A stretch of DNA of 64,000 nt, taken from assembly GCF_004210375.1 (NCBI RefSeq), contig NC_134829.1, positions 53,374,107-53,438,106 on the forward strand, read 5' to 3'. The stretch comes from Tachypleus tridentatus (lineage: Eukaryota > Arthropoda > Merostomata > Xiphosura > Limulidae). A program made the position numbers and the translations under genes. Shown one piece after another: positions 44,755 through 56,560 of this stretch. How positions within the stretch are numbered: position 1 is the stretch's first letter; each line of letters opens with the position of its first letter. The notes beneath the pieces are model-generated. The model was given only the letters and a program-made list of their open reading frames with translations, ran no database searches and was not told the origin of the DNA.

Positions 44755-45917
44755 TATTCTGTGTAGTAACACAGTCTAAAGAAACTTTTGTTTCCCTGTT
44801 CTTACAAAAACTTATAAAGTGGTTAATCTCAGTTTTCGTTTTAAAATTTAAATATAAAATGATAATAAAAATTTGTCAGACTATTTTTTAAAAGATAAGT
44901 ATTTTATTGGCATAATTTAGGATATGGGAAGAATTTTCATATATAATAATGATTAATGTTTTATAATTTAGAGGCTGTCCTCTACATAAAAACAAAAGAA
45001 ACCATTGTGTTGCATAAGATGTATTTTTATGAGTATCAAACCTTTAACAAGTTGTCAAAATGACTTTCTTATGTGATTATGGAGGTTTGTAATTTAAAGT
45101 ACGCAAACCTGATGTAAAACAAAAGTGGTAGCTTTTAATACATTAATTAGTGAAGCCAGTAAGTTATTCATGGTTTGAGAAGTGCATTCATATTAATAAA
45201 AATATTTTAAATATTAGAGGACTACCAGAGTCAAAGGGGGGGGGGTCTATTGCATATAATATATTTATTCACAGTGTATGAAGAAAACCTTCAAACATAA
45301 AGCTATGGGTGGTTGCAGTTTATTTCTGCATTAATTAAGCTTTTGTTTTCTTAAGTTATATTTTTAGGTACAAATCATTGAATTTAAAGCATATCAAAAA
45401 ACAGGCCTTGTACACTGGGATAGTATTTGTATCTTTGGTTTCTTGTTTTTGTCTGGTTGTCATGAGGTTTAAAGCATATTACCATGTAGTTTTGTTTGCT
45501 GTTCATGCTGTAGTACTTGTAATTATCTAGTGGTTCCAATAAATGTTTTGTTTTTGTTTTTCTTCAAATTTAGTTTTGCTAGCTTGTCTTGTATTCTAAA
45601 ATTTAAAATGTAGGTGGTTATTTTTGTACAACCTGATACCTTTTAAAAATTATATAATTAATATTGATTGTATTTCAAAGTTGAATTAAGAACACAAATT
45701 TGCTCCTGGGATAGATTTTTATTAACTTTAATAAAACTTGAAGTAGCTACACACGATACAACTCTGTTGATGTAGTCACAGTTTATTTGTGATGAAAATA
45801 ACAACCCTTGTTACGATAGTAAACTTCCTATGGTGTTTGTTTTGACTTGTGTTTACTGCTATTGAGCTAACCTTTATTATGTATGATAACTAAGTGAACA
45901 GTAATGCCATTTTGTAT
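44755..45917. other. Possible 3' UTR or intron, nothing else recognised
   Basis: AT-rich unique sequence. AATAAA occurs near 45,538 and a G-run of ten bases at about 45,236-45,246. Confidence 0.35.
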
Positions 45918-46325
45918 GTGTGAAATACATAGAGAACATTGCAGACCTGTGGGCTACTTTGAAACCGTATAGCAACAACCATTGTATGCAGATTATGTAC
46001 AAAACAGTATAGATCCATGGGGCACTTTGAACCCGTATAGCAACAACCATTGTATGCAGATTATGTACAAAACATTATAGATCCATGGGGCACTTTGAAA
46101 CCGTATAGCAACAACCATTGTATGTGGATTATGTAGAAAACACTGTAGGTTCATGGCGTGCTTTGAAAACCTTTTAGCAACAACCGTTATATTTGAATTG
46201 TGTAGAAAACATAGGTCCACGGGGTACTTTGAAACATTTTAGCAACAACTGTTGTATGTGAAATACGCAGAGAACGTTTTATGGACATTGGGGTTTTTGA
46301 AGCCTTTTAACAACAACCGTTGTTT
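45918..46325. repeat. 68-bp tandem repeat, about six diverging copies
   Basis: CATGGGGCACTTTGAA, TATAGCAACAACCATTGTAT and GATTATGTACAAAACA recur every 68 bp (46,013 and 46,081, then 46,149). Copies become more divergent toward 46,325. Short open frames on both strands follow this repeat. Confidence 0.92.
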
Positions 46326-46648
46326 AAATATCAAAAAATGTATTAATTATTGGGCAGTGAGTGATAAGGATCACTGTACGACTTCCACATTCCGTTTTAA
46401 TTCATATAACTGGAGTAAGGCCATAAAACATACAATAGGAACATAAGCACACAGGTTTGAAACCACTTGGTTGTTCACTGTCCTCAAAAAATGCGCCAAT
46501 GGTATGAATCACTGCTCACTATTCTTGGTTGACAATATTCCATAGTAGATGGCAGCACGTTGTGGATAACAAAATAATCTTGATATTTGTTGTTCAGTTA
46601 GAGAAACAGCTTAGACAATTTCTTGATAGCTTTTGAAAAATGATGTTA
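46326..46648. other. Unique spacer
   Basis: Nothing recognised. Confidence 0.4.
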
Positions 46649-46919
46649 AACCCGGCATTGCCAAGCGCGTTAAGGCGTGCGACTCGTAATCCGAGGGTCG
46701 TGGGTTCGCATCCCCGTCGCGCCAAACATGCTCGCCCTTTCAGCCGTGGGGGCGTTACATGTTACTGTCAATCCCACTATTCGTTGGTAAAAGAGTAGCC
46801 CAAGAGTTGGCGGTGGGTGGTGATGACTAGTTGCCTTCCCTCTAGTCTTACACTGCAAAATTTGGGACGGCTAGCACAGATAGCCCATGAGTAGCTTTGT
46901 CCGAAATTCAAAACAAACA
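46649..46919 (+). mobile_element. SINE1 copy, full length with target-site duplication
   Basis: CCCGGCATTGCCAAGCGCG starts the head; the B box is GGTTCGCATCCCC; the tail is GAAATTCAAAACAAACAAA. AAATGATGTTA occurs on both sides (about 46,638 and 46,921). Confidence 0.95.
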
Positions 46920-46931
46920 AAAATGATGTTA

Positions 46932-47998
46932 TTAAAAATAAAACCATTAAATTCCTCAAACATGACCCGTTATTGAAATGTGATGGTAAAAATACCGATT
47001 AATTCAGTAATCTTTAAATTTGATGGTTACAATTTCAAATTAATAGAAATTCAAGGTTGGTATTTTAACAAAATATTTAATAGCCAAATCTTTCTAGTCA
47101 CAATAGGTACAGTGATTAATTATTTTAAAGGGACGGTGTTGTAAGTACAAGTTTCTATATGTAAAATTCTCAAGTGTGCTGCACGTGTTATGGTGTATCA
47201 GAAAAAAAAAAGTTTCCACATTATGAATTATGATTTTTTTTCAGTTTTCTTAATTAGGATTAAATAAACTTGTAGACACAAAAAACAAAATTATTCTGGA
47301 AGCATCCGACCTATGATGTGAAGCTTATTTTATAATCAGTTCTTTTTGACTAAACTATCAAAACAAAAGGTGACAGTGACTATTGGCAAATACAGACATT
47401 AGAAATTACAGATAAAAGTATATGATAACTAAAGGATTCTGTTGTCTTTTTCCATATATTTTACGCATATTCGTAATGACAATTTTGTTGCTGGCAAAAG
47501 TAACGACGTTACATCTATCTCAGACATCAGAAATGTAATTTAATTGGTTTATTTATAGTTGTAATATGGTTGTATATTAGATAATTTACTGTTTAATATG
47601 TTGAGCTAATTAGTTTTTTGTTGAGTTCTGTCCGATTTGGAGACAACGTTTGGTTCCTGTGCGAGTCATTCATCAGATATCTTTACAACTAATCAGATGT
47701 TTATTTATCAAGTTCGCAATGCGTTTCTGTCATAACGGCTTTAAATCGTTCATAAAGATAAAAAAAATTTGCAATGAATAAAAGAAAAATTGCGAGTCAA
47801 AATTAATAAGCTTGTCGAGGTGTGAGTACATTATGTTAAAGTTTTGGATATGGAACTCAACAACGAGGGACGACACACACGCCAGTATTTAGTCTCTGAG
47901 GAAGGTATTAGCAGAACTTACGTTTTGTATATCACCAAAATTGGTCGATTTAAGGAAGGATGCCTAACAGCACTTTCCGATGCAAATTATTCATATAT
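46932..47998. other. Unique sequence, nothing recognised
   Basis: AT-rich DNA with no supportable gene. Confidence 0.4.
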
Positions 47999-48330
47999 TC
48001 AGATTATAAGGATATGTTGAGATTGGGAACTTTGGACCCTTGATTGAGTTGGATAACTAGCGTCATCCAGAAAGAGACCTGCAACAAGTACCTCAGTGTA
48101 GCATTTTGTAACAGATGTGAATCCACGAGCAGAAGGGTCAGTGGTAAAAGCAATCCACGTGACTAATCGTGTGACAGTGGAGGAGGACATTTGTCCGGAA
48201 GAACGATACAGATCACATGAATCTTCCACAACATACGAGTTCAACCGTCGCGTGCATTAAACAACTGGAGAATAGGACTGGGTATTCACGCTGGAAGGAG
48301 GGGTGCGATTTGAACCGGAGAGCCTTATTA
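47999..48330 (-). pseudogene. Possible CUB-domain exon or pseudogene fragment
   Basis: On the minus strand an 81-codon frame (48,244-47,999) contains SCDLYRSSGQMSSSTVTR followed by WIAFTTDPSARGFTSV. This resembles the end of a CUB domain, where C-G-x-SS-x-S is followed by an (I/V)xFxTDxSxxGF strand. Upstream (48,240-48,330) further CUB-like pieces appear only if the frame is changed, which suggests decay. A donor-like GAG|GTACTT lies after KCYTE at about 48,095. CUB domains occur in secreted and extracellular proteins. The similarity is short and judged by eye, and this could be a chance open frame. Confidence 0.3.
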
Positions 48331-48967
48331 CCAAGTCTTTGACAATGGAAAGTACGTTCCAGGACTGATATTAAGGTATGTGATCGACAAACAAAGCATG
48401 ATCAGAAATGACTTCATAAACTGTAGTGATGTTGTAAAGCTCCCAAATATCTTTATATAACGCACTGGAGAACAGTGAAATTGCCCGAACTGATCAGTGA
48501 AGGATAGCATGTCAGTTGAGAGATACGTCTAAAATCCCAGAAAATTGTGTTGAAAGTCCAATGTGTAAATTACAAAATCTTATTGTTAAAATGAGCATAA
48601 GATATAACTAAAAGTAACATTAATTATCAATAGTAATGAGTGGATGAGGACCTTTCTTCAACTTTCGGCGTTTAACAACGTTATTATTTTTGTGTTTCAT
48701 ATTTTCAAAAAATCAGACTTACAAGTATGTTGTATCTCGTAGTAATTTTGTGAACGTTTTAAATTTAAACCAGTTCCATGCAGATTTTTAATTTCAACTT
48801 TACCCTTGGCTTGTGATTTATTGCTTTAAATAAATGTAAATTAGAATTGATGTCTACTCTCCAAAATAAATCGTCGTGCTCACTGTCAGTGATTGAAGTC
48901 GTACATAAAACGTGTATACTAGAGTGCTGAAACTGATAGGAATAAATTGATTTTCCTAATGCTTGTC
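48331..48967. other. Unique sequence
   Basis: It may include decayed upstream sequence of the CUB-like segment on the minus strand. Nothing else is recognised. Confidence 0.3.
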
Positions 48968-49238
48968 GGCCTGGCATGGCCAGGTGGTTAAGGCAGTAGA
49001 CTCGTAATCCAAGGGTCACGGGTTCGAATCCCCGTCACACCAAACATGCTTGCCCTCTCAGGTGTGAGAGCGTTACAATATTAAGATCAATCCTACTATT
49101 CGTTGGTAAAAGGATAGTCCAAGAGTTGGCGGTGGGTGGTGATGACTAGCTGCCTTCCTTCTAGTCTTACACTGCTTAGATAGGGACGGCTAGTGCAGAT
49201 AGCCCTCGTGTAGCTTTGAACGAAATTCAAAAGAAACC
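48968..49238 (+). mobile_element. SINE1 copy
   Basis: GGCCTGGCATGGCCAGGTGG starts the head and GGTTCGAATCCCC is an intact B box. The head is among the closest here to a functional tRNA-Thr. The tail is TGAACGAAATTCAAAAG. Confidence 0.93.
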
Positions 49239-49295
49239 AAACCTAATGCCTGTAGTCTAAATCAGTTCATCTCTACCCATAGGCTGATCGGTAAA

Positions 49296-49480
49296 TTTGT
49301 TTTGAGTTTCGCGCATGTGTACAAGAAGGTTATCTGTTGTAGACGTTCATAATTTAGTTATGATATACTAGTGGAAGGCAGCTAGTGATAATTGAATATT
49401 GGGGTTGACCGTTCCTTTAGCGAGTCTTAATGTGGATCTGAGGAACTGTGTTTTGAACCCTATTACTGAAAAATAAAAAA
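49296..49480 (-). mobile_element. Old SINE1-like copy
   Basis: TTTTGAGTTTCGCGCATG, GGAAGGCAGCTAGTGATAA and GGGGTTGACCGTTC keep antisense SINE1 order. The head is eroded. Confidence 0.6.
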
Positions 49481-50263
49481 CTCTGCGCATCTTGAGGGTG
49501 TTGATGCGTTATAAAGGTAACGTTCAAATCCTATTATTCGATTGGATTTGTATAGTTTTAATACTTTTCCATACGAAACATCAAAGCATCTAAAATCTTA
49601 ATAAAGATTTTAAATTATGATCAGATAGCACTCTGATGCAGTTAAGTACAGTTCTGAATCATGCTGTCACTTTGACATGGTAGAATTGTTTCTGAACAAG
49701 GCACATTTAATATTACTTCATTCAAAACTAATATTTAAGCGAATGTTCTATTTTTATAGCTTGTTCTCAGGACTCGAAAATTGTATGTCAAAGCTGGCTT
49801 ATTAACCTCAATAAATTGGTAGCGACGGATCCATACAAAATGAGTTTGCCTCGGTATAAAATTCTTTATTATACGTATCAAAACAATCTGTAGTGTACTT
49901 TAACTATGTTGTATTGTATTAGGAACATTTTTCGTTGCCTTGTATGAACCATCAGAAAAGTTATTGTCATGGTAACCATGAATAGTTATTGTCAAACTTA
50001 GTTGATATTGAACATCACCTGGACAAATTTAGAATTAATAAAGTTTCCAAACATTAGAGTAAAACATTCCGAGTTTTAACACAACTAGACTAAGTATTAA
50101 TATAAAGGAACTGACGTTAGCCTTATTCCGAACTTTTATGAAACTACACGGAATATTAATAAACTGATTATAATATGTTTAGTATACGCACATCAATCAG
50201 TAACTGATGAATAATGACGTTGGCTTTGGAATATCTTAAAAGTGATTTGACCAATTCTATTAT
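49481..50263. other. Unique sequence, nothing recognised
   Basis: No supportable feature. Confidence 0.4.
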
Positions 50264-50378
50264 ATCCAGCTGGTATAGCGGTAAGTCTACGGATTTACAA
50301 CGCTAAAATCCGGGATTGATTCTACTCGGTGGCTTCAGCAGACAGCCTGATGTGGCTTTGCTGTAAGAAAACACACAC
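50264..50378 (+). mobile_element. SINE2 copy, near complete
   Basis: The tRNA-like head is CCAGCTGGTATAGCGGTAAG with GGATTTACAACGCTAAAA and GGGATTGATTC. The tail is ACAGCCTGATGTGGCTTTGC followed by AAAACACACACC. This is the best preserved SINE2 head in the window. Confidence 0.82.
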
Positions 50379-52419
50379 CAATTGTTATAGTACTAAAATG
50401 ATCGTTTCTACTTGCAACAAAAATGTTGGCATACATGAATCGCAGTTAAGAAATGTTTGGTCAGAACAAACAAACCTCCATTTCTTAGTCTTTACCTCTC
50501 TGTTACACATTGTAATGTATCATACAAGTAACGATTCTGTCTTTGTTGTTTGACACACGTATAATCATTTCTTTTTTAGTTTAGTACTCTTACTTTCAGG
50601 TAAAAGTCTAAACAAACCATGGAACTACTTTTGTTAGCTCCTCAATTGGATAATGTTACTTTTAGGTAATTCATTCATTTTTATAACTTGCCAAGTATAG
50701 CAAAAAAAAAAAAAAAAAAAAAATTAATGCTGTATAGATCTGTTTCAATTAAAAATTCAAATAAAACATTTTTCCACCTTATTTTCAGAATGCGTGCAAG
50801 AGAAAGTTAAGAGCCTGAATTTCAAACAGTTATTGGGAAATTCATCATGATAAAATCAATTTTGTTTTAATGGTAGTAGCTATTACGTTCCTGTCTTCAA
50901 TAACTAAAGACTGGACGCTCATAACAATTCGTGCAAATAGGTACGACAGAAAAAAAAGTTGTACTACATGGATATTAAAATATTCATACAAAAAATAAGA
51001 TTTAGTGGCGCTGTCATTTGATTCTCCTTTTTCGTAGATATATAGAGTTCATTAATAAACAAAAATATGGCGGAAACTAATGTTGATGGAAGAAGGCCAT
51101 AAGTAATTTCATCTCAAACCAAGTGCTCACGGATTCGCCATTGGATGTAATTTACGATCATGGATAAATTATATTTGACGATTTACCGACCTTATTGTTT
51201 TATATTTACATGTATATATCACCTGCGCAGGTCCCTAATTCACAAGAGAGTATTTACATTTTAGTGTTTTGCATATGTATACTTGTTAACTTTCTCAAAA
51301 AAACAAACAATTTTTGTGTGTGCAAAAATGTTAATCTTTTTTATTCTTTTTGTCTAATAGAGGTCGCTCAAATAGATATCTACAGTTGTGATAAAGTAGA
51401 AGCATAACGCATTTCTCTCGATATCTTCTGCAAGTGTATAATTAGGGCTAACAAGAATAACAGCCGTCAGGGAGTGAGATGATGGGGGGGATGGCTTCAT
51501 TGGTTTTGCCTTGAATCAGACCACACGTTTAATCAGAACGAGATGACGCCTGTAGCATGCTAATGTTTTCTATGCTTGTTATCTCGTGTGACGGCATCTG
51601 TGACCAGAATGGAGATGAATTTGAAATTATGTTACATGCAAGGCTTATTAGTTGGTGTGGGTAAGAAAAGGCGGGAAGATTTCTTGTTGGTGCAAATATT
51701 ACTTATCACATGTTGGTTCTTCTTTATCATCGAAATCACCATTCTTGTGATAGCGTAATAGAAGGCTAACCATAGGTTTGCTCCTTGGTCCAAAACTGTA
51801 AAAACAATTATACACAAAAGGCAATTTACATGATAATAGAAAGGCGTAAGTGAGAAAGATGCCGATGTGTTTAACACGTGGAATTCAAGAGGGCACTGCA
51901 TATCTTTCATAATAAGGATGTTTCAAAGTGAAGACTAAAGACTATATCTTTAGTTGTAACATATTAGTAAGCTTCAACTAACAAATGACTGTAGTATAAT
52001 AAAGAGAAACAAAAATATATATAAAACAACAAATATAAACATCTCTTTTCAATTTGCTGCAGTGTCTTTCTGGAAAAAGGCGCGCAGACTCGTGCATGAA
52101 GACCTCTGTGAACTGCAGATCTGCATAGTGGTTGAGGAGACATTTATAAAGTGACAACAATAACGTGGACAGAATGTGTGTCTGCCCCGTGGTTTCCAAA
52201 CAAAATCTTTTTCTAATTAGTTACCTGACATTCTTTTATATCCTGCACAAAACTTCAGATACTGGTGAACTAAATTTACTTTCAGCCAATATATTTATTT
52301 ATTTATTCCTACTTGCTTTTCCAGAATACACTGTAATAGTAAAGTACACATTTATACATACAGATTTACACTTATATGTTTCTGGTTCGTTTTTTGTTCA
52401 CCCCTCATCAGTAAAATAG
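50379..52419. other. Unique sequence, nothing recognised
   Basis: About 2 kb with an A-run of more than 20 bases at 50,702. Several short open frames overlap on opposite strands, and none shows coding features. Confidence 0.4.
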
Positions 52420-52495
52420 GGTTTCGATACCCGTGGTGGGTAGAGCACAGATAGCCTCTTGTGTAGCATTACTACAAGCAAATTTTCTTATTTTA
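52420..52495 (+). mobile_element. SINE3 3' fragment
   Basis: GGGTTTCGATACCCGTGGTG, GGTAGAGCACAGATAGCC and TTGTGTAGCATTAC match the SINE3 B box and tail. Confidence 0.75.
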
Positions 52496-53772
52496 AAAAA
52501 AATTAAACACAACAGCTAAAAGTAGCCTTAATCACAATAACAGTTGTTTAATAATATCAGTATTAATAGAGAAAACAAACTATTATTTAGTATATATTTG
52601 GGTGATGTTTGTGTGGTTATTAAAAGAAAACAAAGAAGAAAAAATATCCGAACACAGTTGTATGAAGCTCCAAAAATATTACAGTATTATTGTATTACAT
52701 GTTAAGTAAATACAAAATTTCAATACATGTATAAAGAGAAGGACTGTTGGTTTTGAAAATGAAGAGAAATGTTCTTGAAACCTCAAAACGAAAAATAGAA
52801 ATATTGTATTTACATAAACCGAAGGAAGTTATAAATTAGTGACAAGTAACTCTCTGCATAAAACATGGCGTCGAATGTGCTGTCCGTGTGTATATGACAC
52901 TAGAGCGATACTCCATTAATCATTGTACTGATTCATTGTGTTTCTGTCTTTCTTTTTTTTGTGTGCTGAGCACAGTAAAATATTTTGAGGATAATCTACA
53001 GGACATCGTTACTGGACTACAATGGGTTTGCAGTAACAAACGTATAGACGCTTATTCGTGAAACAGATTTCTCTCAGAAAACTACCACAAATTACTTGAT
53101 GCACTATTGAGCTTTCTTATTTTATTTATTTATTTATAAAATTATTCACGAACCGCAGTGGACATTGAATGACATTATTCTAGATTTTTGACAAGTTTTG
53201 TGATTTTTGTTTTTTCGGTTTGTATCATTAATGTGTACGTCATCGTTACATTGTGAACTATACAAGCACAGGGCGTGTTATCCCAAGTTGTAAAAGTTAG
53301 ATCGTGTACAAAATATTTAAAATTAGTTACCACGGATTATGTCTGAAAAAAAACAGCAAACAAGACAGGATTATGACATATATAACTTGTGTACAAATTA
53401 AGATTTAGTTTTGTAGCAGAGGTTTCAAATGCTTTCATTAAACATCGTACTAAACATTTACGGTTTGCACAAAAGTTTCTGACCAAAGTATGAAAAAAAA
53501 AAGATGACGCCCATTACCTTAAAATCACCTGCTCGGGAACAGAAAAAAAAAAAATTGAAAGAATATGAAATAATTTCAGAAAAACAAAAATCTGGTAGAG
53601 AAAAATAACGAGGGAGGGCGCCTTATCATAAAATATGTTGTTACATCTTTTATGTGATTTTATCAAACTTACCGCCATATTGTTATTCTTAAAAAAGTTA
53701 CTTTATCTTACTTACATGAAATCTGTGTGACTTAATTCTGAAATATACCGATTTTTATTTCTCTTTTTATTG
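52496..53772. other. Unique sequence, nothing recognised
   Basis: AT-rich DNA without repeats or coding signal. Confidence 0.4.
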
Positions 53773-54052
53773 GGCCCGGCGTGGCCAAGCGTGTTAAGGC
53801 GTTCGACTCGTAATCCGAGGGTCGCGGGTTCGAATCCTGGTCACACCAAACATGTTCGCCCTCTCAGCCGTGGGGGCATTATAATGTGACGGTCAATCCC
53901 ACTATTCGTTGGTAAAAGAGTAGCCCAAGAGTTGGCGGTGGGTGGTGATGACTAGCTGCCTTCCCTCTAGTCTTACCCTCCTAAATTAGGGAACGGCTAG
54001 CACAGATAGCCCTCGAGTAGCTTTACGCGAAATTTAAAATACAAAAAACAAA
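53773..54052 (+). mobile_element. SINE1 copy, full length
   Basis: The copy runs from GGCCCGGCGTGGCCAAGCG, with B box GGTTCGAATCC, to GCGAAATTTAAAATAC and a CAAAC end. Confidence 0.94.
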
Positions 54053-54456
54053 CATACTCCAGATATCTTCAATATACTCCCATAAAGTTCCCTTGAAACT
54101 AACTCTTGATTTGATAAGTGTTTGATCTATAAAATTCTATATCTGAACAATTCGGATGAAACTAGGACTCTATGGGGCTCTATGGATCACTTGAATGTCT
54201 TCAGCAGCTTCTTTCTTAACGAAGTTAACCAGGTTGGATGAAGTGTTTGGGGTCATTATAACTAAATAAAAAATCATAATGTCTAAAGGAAAATAGTGAA
54301 CCTTTTGGGAAAAATATAAAGTTTAACATCTGCCTATTATGATATGATATGATTTACAAATTTAAGTGTATTTCTTCAGAAACCTATAATATTAAAGTAA
54401 CCCAGTCTTCAAAGCTGTATTTATTTTCTGACTTACATTCAAGGAAATGCGTTTAT
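54053..54456. other. Unique spacer
   Basis: Nothing recognised. Confidence 0.4.
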
Positions 54457-54573
54457 TTGTTGCTCCCCGAGGGCACAGCGTTACGTCTGTGGATTTACAG
54501 CACTAGAAACCGGGTTTCAATACTTGTGGTGAGCAAAACAGATAGCATTGGGTGTAGCTCTGCTTAATTACAA
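54457..54573 (+). mobile_element. SINE3 copy
   Basis: GCTCCCCGAGGGCACAGCG, GTCTGTGGATTTACAGCAC, CCGGGTTTCAATAC and GGTGTAGCTCTGCTTAATT span head to tail. Confidence 0.8.
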
Positions 54574-54715
54574 CTAACAAGCAGCTTAGCTGTTAATATT
54601 TATGATAAACACAAAATGTTTCTTCATGCCTAGTTTACAATCAAACAATACTTCTGATCTAAGCAAATATTAAACAGAACTTTGTTTGTTTGTCGTTAAA
54701 TACAAAATTTGCACA

Positions 54716-54800
54716 ACGTGTTGTGTTGTGCTCACTACGGGTATCAAAATCTGGATTTTAACGCTATTAGCCATCATAGTTGTCGCTGAGTTACTGGGAA
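54716..54800 (-). mobile_element. SINE3 fragment
   Basis: GTGCTCACTACGGGTATCAA, TCTGGATTTTAACGCTATT and CGCTGAGTTACTGGG are the antisense SINE3 head. Confidence 0.7.
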
Positions 54801-54841
54801 AGGGGCATTATACAGGACAAACAGTTAACTTAATGTTTTCG

Positions 54842-55066
54842 TTTGGTTGTGTTAAATTTCTCTGCGTTAGCCGTACATAATTTTGATAGATTAGAGAGAA
54901 AGCAGTGTTATTACACACCGCCATCTCTTGGGCTACTCTTTAACAACGAATAGTGGGAGTTACCGCTGAATTACAACGACCCCATGGCTGAAAGGGTGTG
55001 CATGTTTGAAGATAGGTTTTGATCCTGCGACCTGCAGACTGAGAGTCGGGTGCTATAACCACTAAT
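54842..55066 (-). mobile_element. SINE1 copy, diverged
   Basis: Antisense order is kept: GCGTTAGCCGTACATAATTT, TCTCTTGGGCTACTCTTTA, CCCATGGCTGAAAGGG, then an eroded head ending GTGCTATAACCAC. Confidence 0.85.
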
Positions 55067-55269
55067 TAATTTAGTAATACAACTCATTAAATAATGTAAC
55101 AACAGTTTAATTAACATAATATGTCATAATACAAAAAACACTCATAGCACTTATAATACATCTATTAATTGCTTTAATACTTTCACCAACTCAATGATGA
55201 CCAAACTTTATCGACATGTACCTTCGTTACACTTGAAATAAAATTTCTACATTAACCATTCAAGCTGAC

Positions 55270-55880
55270 TTCAGACTTTACTGTCTCAGAGTTGGTTCCT
55301 TACCATCAAATCTGACATTCTCTCTTTATTGTTTAAATTTCTTCTGGCTCAAACAAACATGTTTTATCTTCCACGTAGAACCCCCGTATAACTCAAACTT
55401 CTTTAATTTTAGTACTTGTAAACCTCAAAACAAATACGTTTAATTTTCGTTGTTGGCTATTTGTGTAGCTCAAATAAAAATGCAGTCTGTTGACAATATT
55501 TGTAGATCCAAGTCAAGGTTTTCCTAACTGATATACAACCAAATATTCAATTATCATTAAGTCTTCTTGATACTGTAGATGTGGACACTTTTCTGTCATT
55601 TGGTACATGGTCGTTTATCTCATGCTTGAGATCAGTGTCAGTCTTCCTTCTGTCCCGAAGGCTGAATAAATAAAGATACTTAACATCAGTATCATTGAGT
55701 TTAGGTGTTCTGTCTCTTCCTTTCTTAGTTTCAAATCTATCTGTCTCACGATCCAGGGTTTACTTGACAGTGTTTGGGAAATATTCCAAGTCTGTAGCTA
55801 TTTGTCAGCGAGTCCAACCAGCATCACGTAAATCTGTTATTCAAACTCTCTGTTCTACTGACTGTTGTCAATTTTTTGGG
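55270..55880 (-). pseudogene. Decayed Tc1-family transposase fragment
   Basis: A single minus-strand frame from about 55,850 to 55,510 reads ITDLRDAGWTR, then QIATDLEYFPNTVK, FETKKGRDRTPKLNDTD and VSTSTVSRRLNDN, and on to FGCISVRK. It is interrupted by about five stop codons. This is the N-terminal paired-type helix-turn-helix and GRP-like hinge of a Tc1-type transposase. Farther on, KKFELYGGSTWKIKHVC (about 55,410-55,360) corresponds to the part just after the first catalytic aspartate, reached only after frameshifts. No terminal repeats were found. It belongs to a lineage different from the element at 62.1 kb and is much older. Confidence 0.75.
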
Positions 55881-56560
55881 CTATAGAATGATAACAAAAT
55901 ATATAGTGTTAAACGTTTTGTTTTTATCAAGGTTTATTTGTGGAGTTCTGTTAAATTGATTTCTTATAACATATACCAGTATCGTATGATAGCTCCTTGA
56001 TAGCTTCTATCTATATAGTTAAGTCACTGCCCGAGGTACCATAACATTTATTTCAGATCATAAGTTTGATCAGTATGTTCCTTCAAGCAGAGTCCTTATG
56101 ACGTGCCCTTGGTACGAGCCTACTGGGATTCTGAAGAATGAGAAGTATCATCACTCTGGCTCATTCAACTATAAACAAAGATCAGTGAAACATTACTACA
56201 GTGTTAACATTTACATTATGTAATGGAATGGAAGAATCACTCCCATGAAGTGGAAACAGTAACAAGATATTCTCTTACCCTAACACTTTTGTACAATATT
56301 GTATATAAATATATACATATCACAAAGTGACAGCAAACACGTGGAGACAAAAGCAAAATTATTGCATTTACGTCAGTTATAAAACAAGTAAACAGAACTG
56401 TTTAAATGTTAGGACTTCACCATCATTGTAGAACAATGCAGAACGTTTTACAGTAGAGACCATACAGGATATATCCATGACTTTACTGGGTTCTCGCCAC
56501 TCTCTAACCCAACATTACAGTATCCTTCATAATAGAATAAGCCTATTTACATACTACAGT
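55881..56560. other. Unique flank of the 44-bp array
   Basis: Nothing recognised except weak repeat-like sequence near 56,530-56,560. Confidence 0.4.
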
